This document shows positions 1-12,009 of a DNA stretch of 64,000 nt, in pieces. A model generated the notes under the pieces. The model ran no database searches and had not been told where the DNA came from. It was given only the letters and a program-made list of their open reading frames with translations. Position 1 is the stretch's first letter. Every line of letters starts with the position of its first letter. A program made the translations under genes and the position numbers. Where the stretch lies: assembly GCA_018350325.1 (NCBI GenBank), contig JAEVLN010000011.1, positions 1,298,449 to 1,362,448 of the forward strand. Reading direction: 5' to 3'. The stretch comes from Globodera rostochiensis (lineage: Eukaryota; Nematoda; Chromadorea; Rhabditida; Heteroderidae).

Positions 1-2
1 TC

Positions 3-437
3 GCGCTTCTTTCATTAATGCTGAGTGTGGAAGCGCAGCCCGATGATGATTTTAGGATTTACGTGAAACATCCATTTAAGTTCAAAAAATCTAATAGTCA
101 GAGTAAAGAAATAGCGGGCGATGTGTTGACGGGAGTTGGTTTTGCAGTAACGTTTATCAGTGCGGTAGCTACCGGCCAACCCGTGGTGGTTATTGTGGGG
201 GCTATAATAACCTATGCTGCTAAAGTACTCACGACTGAGGATGGTGATGATTCGTATGAAGAGTGTGAAGCAAAGCTCAAGGCTTGTCCGGCCCAGCGAG
301 CCACTTGTGTTGCCAGAGAAGATTGGAAAGGTGCAAATATTTGTTGTGGCGACGGCTATGAATGGATATGCTATACCAACTGGAAGAAGGATGTAAGAAC
401 ATTTTATGGCCTTTGGGGACAGTTTAAAACACTTTAA
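3..437 (+). CDS. Cys-rich secreted or membrane protein, 5' end outside window
   Basis: The frame is open from base 3 and stops at TAA 435-437. The first residues (ALLSLMLSVEA, before QPDDDF) look like the end of a signal peptide, so the true start probably lies left of the window and the Met at 18 is internal. A roughly 35-residue hydrophobic stretch follows (DVLTGVGFAVTF through AKVL), then an acidic linker and a cysteine core of pattern C..C..C..CC..C ending in a YTNW segment. The core resembles the first visible exon of the next gene (2563-2754): both have CE-x-K, CP, CV, then CC-x-G. It may be a neighbouring paralog. The function is not recognised. It could also be the last exon of a longer gene. 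Confidence 0.6.
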   Translation, partial: ALLSLMLSVEAQPDDDFRIYVKHPFKFKKSNSQSKEIAGDVLTGVGFAVTFISAVATGQPVVVIVGAIITYAAKVLTTEDGDDSYEECEAKLKACPAQRATCVAREDWKGANICCGDGYEWICYTNWKKDVRTFYGLWGQFKTL

Positions 438-731
438 TTAAAGTTCTTGATTTTTAAGTTTAAAGCTGCTATTTTTAATTCATTCTACTTATTATAGGTG
501 GTGAATCGAAACCGGACCTGAATACACCGGAGTTTTCCGGCTCCAGAATCCAGAGTTTTTGTCACTCCGGGATTTCCCGTTTATGCGAAATATCCTCGGG
601 TATAAATTTCATAGTCTGGATCCAAATCCGGGAAATACTAATTTTGGAGTTATGATTTATACGAATAAACATCAGGAAGTGGGGTTGAAATTTTTTAAAT
701 TAAAGAAAAAAGAACTTAAGTAATTAGGATT

Positions 732-1105
732 ATGGCCAACCCCGGCCTCCCCGACATTGCCAACCCCGGCCTCCCCGACCCCCGACATGGCCAACCCCAG
801 CCTCCTCGACCCCCCACATGGCCAACCCCGGCTCCCCGACCCTCGACATGGCCAACCCCGACCCCCGACATGCCCAACCCCGGCCTCCTCGACCCCCGAC
901 ATGGCCAACCCCGGCCTCCCCGACCCCCGACATGGCCAACCCCAGCCTCCTCGACCCCCCACATGGCCAACCCCGGCTCCCCGACCCTCGACATGGCCAA
1001 CCCCGACCCCCGACATGCCCAACCCCGGCCTCCTCGACCCCCGACATGGCCAACCCCGGCCTCCCCGACCCCCGACATGGCCAACCCCGGCTCCCCGACC
1101 CCGAG
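732..1105. repeat. GC-rich minisatellite with a 145-bp higher-order unit
   Basis: Head-to-tail copies of a roughly 30-bp unit built on CATGGCCAACCCCGGC and CTCCCCGACCCCCGA fill this stretch. A block of several units starting at 786 is repeated from 931, giving a higher-order period of 145 bp. All frames on both strands stay open across it because the unit lacks stops, so the long Pro/Gly-rich frames here are repeat artefacts. Related sequence recurs at 1885-2020, 15092-15218 and in the small elements at 3048 and 35609. Confidence 0.85.
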
Positions 1106-1128
1106 ATCCGGGTTTTGAGAGTCGGGGG

Positions 1129-1215
1129 AGTCGGCGGTGCCGATAGGCGCAGCCGAGAAAATTTTGAATTTTCGACTCAATTTTTTAGAAAAATAGTTCA
1201 AAATTGCAGAATTTT
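1129..1215 (+). repeat. Copy of GC near-palindrome dispersed repeat
   Basis: It carries the core GGCGGTGCCGATAGGCGC, then CCGAGAAAATTTTGAATTTT and a CTCAATTT segment. This is one of about a dozen copies in the window. It abuts the minisatellite. Confidence 0.75.
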
Positions 1216-2562
1216 GCCCTATTTTTTGTAAGAGGAGGGGCTGAAATTTAAATATAATTAAAGAATTAATATCTCAATGAAATCCTCCAAACCCAAAAAA
1301 TAGCTAATATGAGAAAGTTTTCTCGACCCGCCCCATCCCTGATACCTACCGGTATTTGACAAAACTTTTATTCAATATTATAATTGATCAATTTTTTGAC
1401 ATAAATAAGCATTTAACCGGTGTACGAAAATTTTTTAAACATTTTGTAATTTTTCATATTTTTTAAAAATATTTTTATAACAATACGATTCAGATCAAGT
1501 TTCACTTTTTTTTGCCCAGAAAAATTAAGTGAATATTTATTTATAAAACATAATAAGTGATGATCTTAATTATTTTAGTGTCATAAAGCAGAAAATTAGA
1601 GCAATTTTTTATTTAATATTTTAAAAATTTGAATATTCAAAATGTTATAGTAATTTATCGAACATTTAAAAAATTTCACTGATAACTTTTTTTATACAAA
1701 ATCGCCTTCTCTCTTAAGCTTTTTGAGGTTGATAATTGATTTTAAAAAATTATAGAAAATCCTAAAAATTTACAAACAAATGAAAAACACAAAAAAAATT
1801 TCAAAAAAAAAGAACTCATTCTTGCCAGTGATGACGCTGCTTAAATTTAAAAAATGCTAAAATTTTTATGAAAAAAATGAACAAAATTTTCTCCACTCCC
1901 AACCCCCGATCTCCGGCCCCGACAATTTGGTATTCCCCGACCCCGATTACATGGCCAATCCAGGCTTCCCCGACCCCCGATTTTCCCACCCCCGAGGGGT
2001 CGGGCTCACCCCTAAATGTAACAAAAACCGGATTAAATATGTAACTGGGGAAAAGTAGATATGTAGTAAGGTGAAAAATTGCACCAAAGTACCGCACATT
2101 AAAAATGCAAACGTAGCTACTAGCTAATATTTATGAAATTGTAACACAATCTCCTAATAATAAAAATATTTCGTGACGATTCACGCATTTCTAAAACTGT
2201 GGCTCCTAAAATATGATTTTAATTTTTTATATCCGAACGCCGTATCCGGTTTTTTGATTTCGGATTGTCCGGTAAATCCATCAGGCATAAATTTAAATCC
2301 GAATCCGAAAAACAATATCAGTGTACACCAATTTTGGGTGTTATATTTAGAAATGACAAAAAAGTGATTGTTTCTGGATGCCATAATCGCATTTTCTGGC
2401 CCTATTCAAACAGTCTAAATTTGCCTAGAAAATGTAATTTAGATTCTCGAACTACTGAAGGGTCGGTTTCCGGCGTACAGAAAGGCTTGTTTTTTTCTTT
2501 TTAATGTTGTTTGATAAAAGAATACACAAATCGATTTATAATAGCGTAATTAACAAATTCAG
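1216..2562. other. AT-rich stretch, no gene seen
   Basis: This is strongly AT-rich DNA with no convincing exon. A GC-rich fragment at 1885-2020 matches the CCCCGACCCC repeat family and ends in CACCCCTA, the terminus type of the small hAT-like elements. 2220-2300 contains CCGGATTCCGG-like dispersed repeat. Confidence 0.5.
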
Positions 2563-5500
2563 AGAATTGAGAAGGAAGAGCTGAAGGAAAAAGACAGACA
2601 AGCAGTAGTAAAGTTCGTTTATGACAAACTTCACTGCGAGCCGGAAAAAGAATGCCCGTCGTGCGGCAATAAATACGCATGCGTTGAATCTTCATCGACG
2701 TATGACGCAACTGCATGTTGTGAGAAAGGCACCATCATGAAATGTTGTGTTACGGTGAGTGTCCAACCCGCACCGAAACCAGGGATGTAACCGGATTCCG
2801 GACATTTGGGTCCGGAATTCCGGGTTTTGGACATTTTTGGCGCCCGGTGACATCCCTGATTCGGACATTTTTGGTCGGGAATTCCGGTTTCCATCTAGCC
2901 GGACCAGATCCGGACTCGGTCTTTCCGAATACGGTAGTCCAGAGCTTAAATTTTTATACTCCGTTTTGTGCAACCTTAAAAATTTACGAATTATTTCTAT
3001 TGATATTATTTCTTGTAACGAAATTTCGCGTCATTCATTCTTTAAATTAGGGTTAAGCTGCGACCCCGGCCCCAAAAAATTTGGTGGTCCCCGACCCCGA
3101 CTTTCCCGCCCCGAGGGGTCAGGGCTCAACCCTACTTTAAATCAATGGATTATTTAAATATTTTTAATTTATTAATTTATCAACAACAAGTTGTTATTTC
3201 TTAAAGACAACTACGACATCAACCACGACGACAACGGCAACAACGACGACTACGGATGAGAATCTCCGGTGCAAAAAAGCATTTTATGAATCGCACCCAA
3301 CAGAAGGTGACAAATATACGGAAACACTCGACCAAGCATGCGACCGAAACGAGCGATACTGTTATGTTTTGAACTGCACCACAGGTCGGCAACCACTCCA
3401 CAAAATTATCAATCAATAGGGCGCCACGAAATTCTATTGAACTCTTGACAAAAAAATATTCGAATTTTATTGTATTTTTTATTAAAAAAATTTCAAAAAA
3501 CGCCCAAATAGTGGCGAAAATAGTGACGAAAAGCCATTTTTGCCAAATTAGTTTCGTCATTATTTTAGTTTAGGCGAGGGGGGGGGCGGTGCCGATAGGC
3601 GCCGCCGAGAAAATTTTGGAATTTTTTGTTCAATTTGTTAACAGATTTGCTACCAAAATATTAAAAATTCGCTTATTTTTTGTTGCTTTTTAGAAATGGG
3701 AGAGGTCCAAAATTTTTTGTATGTTGAATCAATTTGTTAAGAAAATTGGTCCAAAAATTACATTTGCGATGTTATTTCACTCTTTATTTTTTCTACGCTA
3801 AGAAAAATTTTTCTTAAAGTTTCAGAAAAAATACAATAGTTAAATAACTAAAAATCCGTGCCTTAATCATTTATCCACTTTGGAGTGGTGCGTTCACTAT
3901 AGTTCACCCCTTTTTGCTCAAACCCCGAATTGAAATGGCAAATATAAATAAAAAAATCCAAAAATAAATTTTATTCCAGTGCATTATATACAGGTCCGGA
4001 TTTAGCTAAAAGCATGGGGGGGGGGGGGGTTACGAGGGGCAGGCATGAGCATGGATACAAATTTTTAAATCCGTGTCCGGATTATCCGTGGCTTTTGAAT
4101 CCGTATCCGTTTGTATCCGTCTCATTTTTCGAAATTCATATCCGTATCCGCTCCGCGGATATCCGCGATCCGCTGAGAAAATTTTTTCCAATTTTTTAAA
4201 CCAAAAATTACGAATTTTTTTCTCAATACATATGTAATTGTTGATCTTCCCCTTTGTCATCATTGTCAGCAAGAGATTAGAGATTGCGGGTACGGGTAGT
4301 GCGCTTTTTTTCAAAAAATCTTTAATTTTTTTTTCTGGGAAGAAAGGTCCAGCGGTGCAGGCAGGCGTCGTCGCAAAAAATTTTGGGATTTTTGTTAAGA
4401 AATTTCAAGGGTGGGGGGGGGGTGTCGCGGTGCCGATAGGCGCCGCCGAAAAAATTTTGAACTTTTGACTCAATTTGTTAAGAGATTTAGACCAAAAATG
4501 TAAAAATTTGGCACTTTTTGAAGCTTTTAGGAGTGGTAAGGATCCGGCAATGCTGACAGGCGCCGCCGGGAGAATTTACAAAAATTGGCAATATTTATTT
4601 AGAAATTGAAGCAAAAATTCAGGAAGATGTGATGAATTTTTTTTAAATCTTTTTTTGCATTCATTAAAAAATTTTTTTGAAAATTTATTAAAATTTTATT
4701 AATGCGGGAAGCGTTTTTGTGAATTGAGGCAAAACGCTAAATAAGTAAATGCAGTGAAGAGGGTTCGAACAATCGCACAAAATCTGACAATTCGAAGAGC
4801 AAACCACTAGACCATAGTTCCAATTTCAATGAATGTTGTAAATAAAGTTGAAATTTTTGTCAAAAAGTATGAAAGACAAAAAACCATAGGGGGACCCTTT
4901 TGATTTACAAATTTTTGGATCAATTTTCTAAACAAATTGAGTCAAAAATTCAAAAATTTTCTCGGCGGCGCCTATCGGCACCGCCGACCCCCCCCCCCTC
5001 CAGAAAGCAGAATTCTCAAAAAAGTTTGCATTTTTGAAAATTGAACAACGGAAAATGCATCTCTAAAAATCGAACATTTTTCAAAAAAAGATTAACAAAA
5101 TAAAACCCAAAAATGCACCCCTAAAAATCGACTCTTTTCGTTACCCCCCCCCCCCCCCCCAAAGCAAAATCGTAAATATATACGTGCCTGATCAAAAGCA
5201 ATTTAGTCAAACATTTTTTGGCAGACAGAGTTTTTAGCCTTGAAAAAATTCCATTTTTTAGGGGTGAATTTTTTGAAAATTTGGAAGAGTCGATCTTTAG
5301 GGGTCCATTTTTCGGTTTTATATATGTATTCTTCTTAAGGAATTTTCCGAAAAAACCAAAATAGTTTTTTTTAAACCCTTGAAGATCCGGGCCCTATTAT
5401 ATAACAATAATATGTTTTAAATTTAATTTATAATTATTTTTAATGAATTTTTTAGTTTTGCCATCGATTGAAGGATACATCGGATTCAAGGCGGAATGGG

Positions 5501-8500
5501 GTTGCAGTGCAAGCAAAACTTCTTTTAAGGACGATTTTGAAAAGGGCAAGGGTCGCGTGGCTTCTGGCCGCTTTTCCAACTCCATTTGTGCCTCCTTTGT
5601 CGGAGCAAAGTACAGCGACAATTCAAATCATGACCAAAACGCGCCAATTTCCAACTCGAGTAATATTTATTTTATTACAAAAAAAACATTTATAGAACAC
5701 TAAAGATGTTTCAACGCTTTGGTGCGAAGGCGGGCACTTTTGGGAGGAGGGCCACCACGGGAAAACGATTACCGTATGCAGCAAACATGAACATTATTGT
5801 TATGTGCTGAACTGTACTCTTGAACTTAGTGGTGAGAAATTAGATAATTAAATCAAAATTGAAAAATTTTGTTTTTTAGGAAAGGTTGACTCATTGCAGC
5901 CCGAACATAACGTCTTGACACAGTGGGGATGCACTGACAAAAAGCCTGCTGAACTCAGTCTGGACACGGAAATAATTGCCGAAACTGCAGCTGGACGGCT
6001 CATTGCTCATACGTGCAGTCGCTATGTCGGAAAAGCGAATGTTTCAAGGACCAATGCTGGCATTACGGTGCCGACTCCCGGTAAATAATAATTCCTCTGT
6101 TTTTATTATTATTATTCGACAAATTTAATATACCGGCTTACAGTAAAAGACTGCAAAAAGGCATTTCTTTCGAAATTGCGTGCCTATAATGAAAGCTCTG
6201 ACCAATTGTGCGGCCAATCTCAACGCTATTGTTACGTGTTGAACTGTTCAACAGGTCAAGAATTGTTGATATATTCTAATCGCTATTTCAACATACCGTA
6301 TTTCCTAGGGTAGGACGGGACCGGTACCGGGACGGGATTTCCCGGTTTTTTCAGGTCCCGGTCGGTGGTCCCGACCGGGACCGGGACTAAATGTACACCC
6401 CTAATGATGGCATCATCGAGCCGACAATTTCAATCTTTTTTTTTTTACAAGTGGACCACGAAGTGGTTCGGTGTCTTAGTGGTTTTTCTTCCGACAAGTC
6501 TAATGTTTTGTGTCCGGTTCGAATCCTCTTTAGTGCAACACTAATTTATTATTTTCCTATACTCACATAGGTAATCTTCCACACATAATAAAAATGTTTA
6601 TGTGAGCAAAACAAGAATAGATACAAGAATTTTTGAAATAAATTCATCACGTCTTTCTGAATTTTTGCTTGAACAAAGATTGCCAATTTTTGTAAAAATT
6701 TCTCCGGCGACGCCTTTCGGCACCGCCGGACAATCCTCAACTCTTACTTAAACCAGTTTTTTTCCCTGATATTCCGAAGCAAAATTCATAATTTTGCTAA
6801 AAGGTTGATTGATGAAATTTCTTTAACAAATTGAGTCAAAATTTCAGAAATTTTTCTCGGCGGCGCCTATCGGCACCGCCGACCCCCACCCTCCCTAAAA
6901 GTAAAGCAGGATCTCAAAAAAATGATAAGATAAAATTAAAATTAAAGACAATAAGATATTTTTGAATAACAAAAAAGTTTTTTGTTTTTCAAATTGAAAA
7001 TTACAAAAAAAAATCTCCCTTGAAAAGTCCCGGTCCCGGTTGAAAAATCTTGGTCCCGGTCCCGGTTTTTCTGGTCCCGGGAAGTCCCGGTCCCGGTTTT
7101 TCCCAAAAGTCCCGGTCTCGTCCTACCCTAGTATTTCCTCAACAGAATCACCGGGAGACTATTAACGGAGAAAGATTTTTTGAATTGTGCGATAAGCCAA
7201 AATTGGACGAAATTTCCGACAGACATGTCGTCCGACAATTTACTAATTACCGTATTTCCTAAATAAACCCCCCCCCCTCTAAATTAGACCCCCCCCCCTT
7301 TTAAACTTGTTGAAAATGTTCATTTAAAAATAATGAATTTTTTTGTGAAAATTAATTTAACAAATAATTCGGACGGACTCAGTTTGGCGCCGACGTGTTT
7401 GAAGCGTTTAACTTTTTGGTTATTTGACCAAAACAAAAGAAATTATTATCATTCGAAAGCATTTAAATGGAGAAAACATCTCATGTAAAAAATGTTCTAA
7501 TCTGAATTTTTTTTAAATTCATCTGGTTTTGCTCGAGACCGAGACCCAAAAAACCGAGAAATTCTTGACTCGAGAACCGAGACTCTCGAGCATCCCTATT
7601 GAAGACTTCAGCAAATTTCTTTTTCTTACCAAGGAGTTCCCAGCAAATGGTTGGATAACTCATAGATATTGAAAAATTTTGTTATTCAATAATAAAATTT
7701 CTATTCTGTCATTGATTTTGCCAGAAAAATGGTCAAAATTGTCTAAATTTTGCCAAAAAAAATGCTTTTCAAATTAGCTCCTCCCGAAAAAATTTTCTGG
7801 GTACGCCTTGTTGAGTTTAGATTAAAAATTTGTCAAAAGCATTTAGGCCGCCGTTTGCGGGATATTTAATTAAAAAAGCTTTTTCAGCTGTTGAGGGCGG
7901 CAACCAACCGGAAATCATGACTGAATGGGGATGCACGGACAGTCTGTACAAAACAGCTGATTTTCGTCAGGGCAAAGGTCGCCAATTGGGCGAGGCGTAT
8001 TCAGTCGGGCCAATTCCCAACAATTCTGTGTGCCGTTCGTACGTTGGAATATCTTCTAATGTTGGCATAATGCTTCCGATTCTGATCAGTTTGTTATTTC
8101 ATTCAATTCATTTTTAGATTTAACTTTAAATTAAGGCACATCGAATTCTACCAACTCCACATTCAAGTGCAAGCGCAGTCGGGCAACTTCAGACGGCGTT
8201 ACCGATGATCATGAAGAATGCCCGGCGGGCGAGAATGTCTGTTATGCTCTTTTCTGTTCGAGCAGTAAGTCAATTTTAATCTTTTTCAAAAAGGCGCCTT
8301 GGTTTTGAGCGTACTTGAATTTTGCAGATTTTACCCGTTATGTAATTGATAGGGATGCTACTTTTAGTTAAGAGAAACATCCGAAGAAAGTGCCAAAATA
8401 GTGGTCAAAATCCGGGTTGATAAGCAAAAATAGTGATTGCTACTTTTAGGCAAGAAAAATTGCAAAAAGGCGCCTAAAAAGCCACGGAATTCTATTGAAA

Positions 8501-9258
8501 TCTTCAAAAAAAAAATCGATTTTTATTGTATTTTTTATAAAAAATTTTCAAAAACGCCCAAATAGTGGCGAAAATAGTGACGAAAAGCCATTTTTTACCA
8601 AAATAGTTTCGTCACTATTTTAGTAACAAAAAGCCCGAAATAGTTTTTTTTAATACGATAGTGAGTGACGTTAAAACAAAATTTCCGGCTAAAAATATGT
8701 TTTTCGTGCATAACTCGACAAAGAAAAAATAGGTAAATAACTAAAAGTAGCATAGGTACCTAGCAATTGAAAATCAACATACTTGTACTTGAATTTAGTT
8801 CCGAACCCTGGAATTATTCATGTTCAATCGCAATTATTCATTTTATTTATAGTGAAAGAGTGGGGGTGTACCTCAACTGAAGCAACAAAATGTCAGCAAA
8901 AAATTGCTGAATTTAACTTGAATTCAAATAAAAAAGAAGAGTGCCATTGCTATTTTGGCTCACCTGACCGACTTTTGACACTCGAGACGGCAATGAAAAT
9001 GAAATCGTCCGTCATTCATCACATCGACAAGCGCTCGCTGAATTCATGTACATATTTATATTTAAAAAAGCCAATTTTAATATTATTAATAATATCTCTT
9101 TGAAAATGGCCATCTCTTTTAATTTTTTGATCCTACATAAAATTGTAGCCGCGTCTGCTCTTCTCATGTCTCGCAGCATCAACCATTGCCAATACGTTTT
9201 GGTCGCCTTGCTTACCTCTTGTGTATATCTATTCCGCAATGTTTATTCAACTGTTTGA
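2563..9258 (+). CDS. Ten-exon modular Cys-rich membrane protein, (A-B)x4
   Basis: Exons: 2563-2754, 3207-3384, 5456-5659, 5706-5831, 5880-6080, 6144-6254, 7888-8064, 8136-8264, 8853-9047, 9149-9258. They sum to 1623 nt and close in frame. Upstream exons are probably missing. Order: a CC-rich N-terminal exon, a Thr-rich linker (TTTTSTTTT type), then four alternations of module A (CKKAF...C...YCYVLNC) and module B (EWGC...C.SFVG, QWGCTDK, EWGCTDS, EWGCTS). The last exon encodes a hydrophobic tail (QYVLVALLTSCVYLF) that could be a membrane anchor. Almost every module is one exon. The intron at 8065-8135 needs a GC donor. Introns hold hAT-like elements at 3048, 6306 and 8351. I do not recognise the family. 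An A-B pair has about eight Cys and could be a three-finger (Ly6-like) fold, but that is inference. Confidence 0.72.
3048..3134. mobile_element. 87-bp hAT-like MITE
   Basis: The termini are TAGGGTTAAGC and GCTCAACCCTA, inverted. The element is flanked by an exact 8-bp duplication CTTTAAAT (3040-3047 and 3135-3142), the size typical of hAT transposons. The interior is CCCCGACCCC-rich. It lies in the first visible intron of the Cys-rich gene. Confidence 0.85.
3420..3680 (+). repeat. Dispersed repeat pair: GCGCCACGAAATTC unit plus GC near-palindrome copy
   Basis: 3420-3570 is closely similar to 8462-8625 (shared ACGCCCAAATAGTGGCGAAA and GTGACGAAAAGCCATTTT). From 3577 a poly-G run leads into GGCGGTGCCGATAGGCGCCG, the dispersed near-palindrome, followed by its conserved CAATTTGTTAACAGATTTG segment. 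It lies in an intron of the Cys-rich gene. Confidence 0.7.
4026..4180 (+). repeat. TATCCG-rich dispersed repeat, copy 1
   Basis: This is a TATCCGTATCCG-type low-complexity repeat beginning GCAGGCATGAGC and continuing GGATACAAATTTTTAAATCC. A similar copy lies at 33718-33960. Both sit next to other dispersed repeats. No coding potential is seen. Confidence 0.6.
4411..5003. mobile_element. MITE with long inverted ends made of the GC near-palindrome repeat
   Basis: The left end (4411-4505) is poly-G, GCGGTGCCGATAGGCGCCGC, then the TTTTGACTCAATTTGTTAAG block. The right end (4917-5003) is the same sequence inverted, finishing in poly-C. A second internal copy lies at 4545-4600, and a tRNA-like module at 4735-4815. 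The internal order matches parts of the elements at 6306-7130 and 27575-28506. No target duplication was found. It lies in an intron of the Cys-rich gene. Confidence 0.6.
4735..4815 (-). repeat. tRNA-like module (pol III A and B boxes), SINE-like
   Basis: On the minus strand ATGGTCTAGTGGTTTGC fits an A box and GTTCGAACCCTC fits a B box, spaced roughly as in a tRNA. A cloverleaf with a proper anticodon loop and paired acceptor stem is not visible, so it is a tRNA-derived relic rather than a working tRNA gene. It is homologous to 6455-6540. Confidence 0.5.
6306..7130. mobile_element. 825-bp hAT-like non-autonomous element
   Basis: It begins TAGGGTAGGACGGGACCGG and ends CCGGTCTCGTCCTACCCTA, giving inverted termini. 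An exact 8-bp duplication GTATTTCC flanks it (6298-6305 and 7131-7138). Subterminal regions are reiterated CCCGGTCCCGGTTTTT. The interior has a tRNA-like module at 6455-6540 and two inverted-orientation copies of the GC near-palindrome (about 6690-6735 and 6810-6895). There is no transposase. It is inserted in the intron between exons 6 and 7 of the Cys-rich gene. Confidence 0.85.
6455..6540 (+). repeat. tRNA-like module inside the hAT-like element
   Basis: GGTGTCTTAGTGGTTTTTC matches an A box and CCGGTTCGAATCCTC a B box. The sequence aligns with the reverse complement of 4735-4815. No complete cloverleaf was found. Confidence 0.5.
8351..8753. mobile_element. MITE with ATGCTACTTTTAGTTA termini
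   Basis: ATGCTACTTTTAGTTA at the left is mirrored by TAACTAAAAGTAGCAT at the right. The left end reads TAGGGATGC, suggestive of hAT. The interior holds the repeat shared with 3420-3570. No clear target duplication. It lies in the last large intron of the Cys-rich gene. Confidence 0.6.
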
Positions 9259-9390
9259 AGATGTCTTTGGACAGATGACGAAGGATTGCAATAATACGAT
9301 AATACCCCTCCATTTTCCATTTCAGAAACGTTTTCCGATTATGCAATATTCTAATAATTATGTATAAATTTTTATATGTATAAATTGTTC

Positions 9391-9396
9391 AATAAA
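9391..9396 (+). terminator. Probable polyadenylation signal of the four-repeat Cys-rich gene
   Basis: AATAAA lies 130 bases after the stop codon and is followed by a T-rich stretch. No other strong signal is nearer. Confidence 0.5.
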
Positions 9397-12009
9397 GTTT
9401 ATTAAATCAGTTTGATTTTGAACCCCAAATTACCAAAACCCTAAAACTCTTCTAAAAATATCCAAACACTTAAAAATTAAATTAAAAATTTCGGAAACTT
9501 GACAATTCAAGCAACAAAAATTTTAGCATTAAAGAAGCAAATAAAATGAAATCTAACCTCCTGAGATTGCCTAAACCAAATACATATTTGATAAACTACA
9601 AGAGATAGAAAAATTTAAAAAAATGAATCATTTTCTGATTTTTATTTGTTAGTCAAAAAACAAAAATCACTAGAAAAACCTTATAAAATGCTGTTTCACG
9701 GCTCTCGGTTCTGAATCCTTAATCTCGACTCTCACCCAAAATTCAAGTCTCAATTCCGGGCTAAAAATATTTTATGAAATAAAATTTACAAAAATTACTT
9801 ATCAAATTTAAGGTAATTGAAAATTAAAATACATTTTTACTGCAATATTTTCAAAACTTTTTTGAAAAAGAACAGAGCCAATTCCAAAAATCCATTTTAA
9901 AACGGAACTGAAAAACGAATGTTCAAACATAATTTTATACAAAAAAAAAAAAAAAAGAATTTTTTTTTACTTGTCTCAGACATTCGGAATCAAAATTCGT
10001 AACAAAAACTTTCGAAATTTTAATTTGCATATTTTCAATTCCTTCAAAACTCCCTTATAATAGTCCCGGGGTTTTACTAATCATTTTGCCCATTGGTCTC
10101 GGTTTTTTTCCATTCCCAGTCCCGGGTTTACCAAAAATCCCTGTAAAAAGTACACCCCTAAGAAGGGACTTTTGAGCGCAGTTGGAGTCTGGCGGTGGTG
10201 TTAGTGATTCGCGCAGGGATGCCAACTCATCTGCGAGAAAATATGGCATTCTTATGGCAGTTTTCTTAAGAAATTTTCAAAAACTGCTAATTTTTTTTGC
10301 GAATTCTATTTCTGGGGAAGGGGGTCGGCGGTGCCGATAGGGCCGCCGAAAATTTTGTTAAAACGTCAAATTGTACGAATCGAGGAGCACTATTTTCGAA
10401 AAATCTTCATTTTTCCCTTAAAAGAGAATTTTTCATAAAATTCTAAAATATGGCATTATGGCAAGTGTGGAAATCTTGCCATAAAAATAGGGCAATTAAT
10501 AAAAAATTTTAATCTTGATTAATTTTCTTAACAAATATCGTTAAATCTTCAAAAAATTTCCCCACGGGACCTCTTAAAACAGATCTTTTGGGGTGCATTT
10601 TTGGTGCAAGAAAAAGTCTTTTTTAAAGGAAGCATTTTTAGTTTTCAAAATTTTTTGATTTTTTAAAAAGGTGCCGCCCAATACCCAATTTTTAACAATT
10701 AAAAACTTCAAAAAATTGCCGTATTTTAAATTTTGGTTGTAAACCTCTTAACAAATTGAGTCAAAATTTCTCAGCGGCGCCGATCGGCACCGACGTCCCC
10801 TTAAAAAATGTGTATATTGAAATTCTTTGGGAAAAATTTCCATAAAATTCCATTGAGATTCCTGCCACTCACCAAATTTCTCGATGCCGTGCCGTTTTGG
10901 CGCCGTCCAGTTCGGCGCGGTCAGTTCGGCGCCGCTGGTAATTTGGACATTTTGGCGCAGACAACTGTTCATAATAAAAATGATTTTAATCAAAATAGCT
11001 TACACTTCAATTCAACTTCCTAATATTTTTGGCATGCATCGAAGACTTAAAGTTAATTTTTGCTAATCTGGCCAACTGCTTCTCCGCATAAAAATTTCAG
11101 TAAAAGCTTCAAAAAAAAATTTAGATGTGGGGGGGGGGGGGATTTGTTCGACCAAATGTTTGAATTTGGGTACGGGGTTCGACATTACTAAATCCGAGCT
11201 TCGATTCGTGTACTAGGCTTACTTTTACCTAGAAAACATCCATTTAAAATTTTTTAAAAAATTTCCGTTGGGCCGAAATTTTTAATAATTTACGATTATC
11301 CGTTAATAAACGCTTTTATAGCTTAAGACTAAGCTTAGACTTAAGCTAGCTTAGGTTTGTCTTAAGCCTAAGCTCATTTAGGCTTTTGCAATTAAAAAGT
11401 GCATAACGGCGCCAAAATGTCCTAATTACCAGCGGCACCGAACTGGCCGCGCCAAACTGGCCAGCACGAAAATGGGATGGCGCCAAAACGGATCGGCGCC
11501 GAACCGGCTGCGCCGAACTGACCCCGACCGCAGTTTGGCCCAGGCCGTTTTGGCGTCACTATGTAATATTAAGTTAATCATTAGCTAAATGATTTGGTCG
11601 TCGCATGACAAATTTTTGAAGTAGAGTTGTCACCCCGACGCCGTCCCCGACCCCGCAAATTTAGGGCCATTACTTGTTCAAATTGTTTTTTCCGATGAAA
11701 TTGAGCCATTAAAATAAAGTTTATATGTAATATTTCTGTTAAAATGAATATAATTTAGGTACATTAAAAGGCATAACGATTTCAAGAAATCTCGGGGTTA
11801 TGACTGCAGAATAAATTTTTAGTATAGCCGAAAAAGGAAATAAGTATAGGTGCTTAAGACCAACACAATTTGGTATAAATGAAAATGATTTAATTTTGAA
11901 ATGGGAATTTGGCGTTTTCATTTGATCACTGATCGGTCGCTGAATCAAAACATCGAATTGAACTCAGCGGACATCCCATGTGCAATCAGTTGAAAACCCT
12001 TCAAAATTT
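9397..12009. other. Intergenic, repeat-derived
   Basis: There is no exon I can support. It holds CTCGAGACTCG-type and CCCGGTCCCGG-type repeat fragments (9700-9770, 10060-10170), GC near-palindrome copies at 10318-10360 (+) and 10740-10800 (-), and the inverted-terminus element at 10882-11555. 11635-11660 is a CCCCGACCCC fragment. 11700-11940 is featureless. Confidence 0.5.
10882..11555. mobile_element. Element with reiterated GGCGCCGA inverted ends, copy A
   Basis: The left end repeats CAGTTCGGCGC motifs and CGCTGGTAATTTGGACATTT. The right end is their inverse, finishing GCCGAACTGACCCCGACCG. The interior aligns along much of its length with the element at 49572-50407, including a TAAGCCTAAGCT-type run and GAATTTGGGT(T/A)CGGGGTT. 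Target duplication is not clear for this copy. Confidence 0.7.

Noticed and set aside
672..1231. Long Pro/Gly-rich open frames on both strands
   Set aside because: They arise from a stop-free GC-rich minisatellite; every frame is open and no start, splice or signal context supports a gene.
6455..6540. Functional tRNA gene
   Set aside because: A and B boxes are present but no proper acceptor stem or anticodon loop can be folded by eye.
7050..7262. Open frame starting MVPVPVFLVPGSPGPG
   Set aside because: Its first part is the CCCGGTCCCGG terminus of the hAT-like element and it crosses the element boundary.
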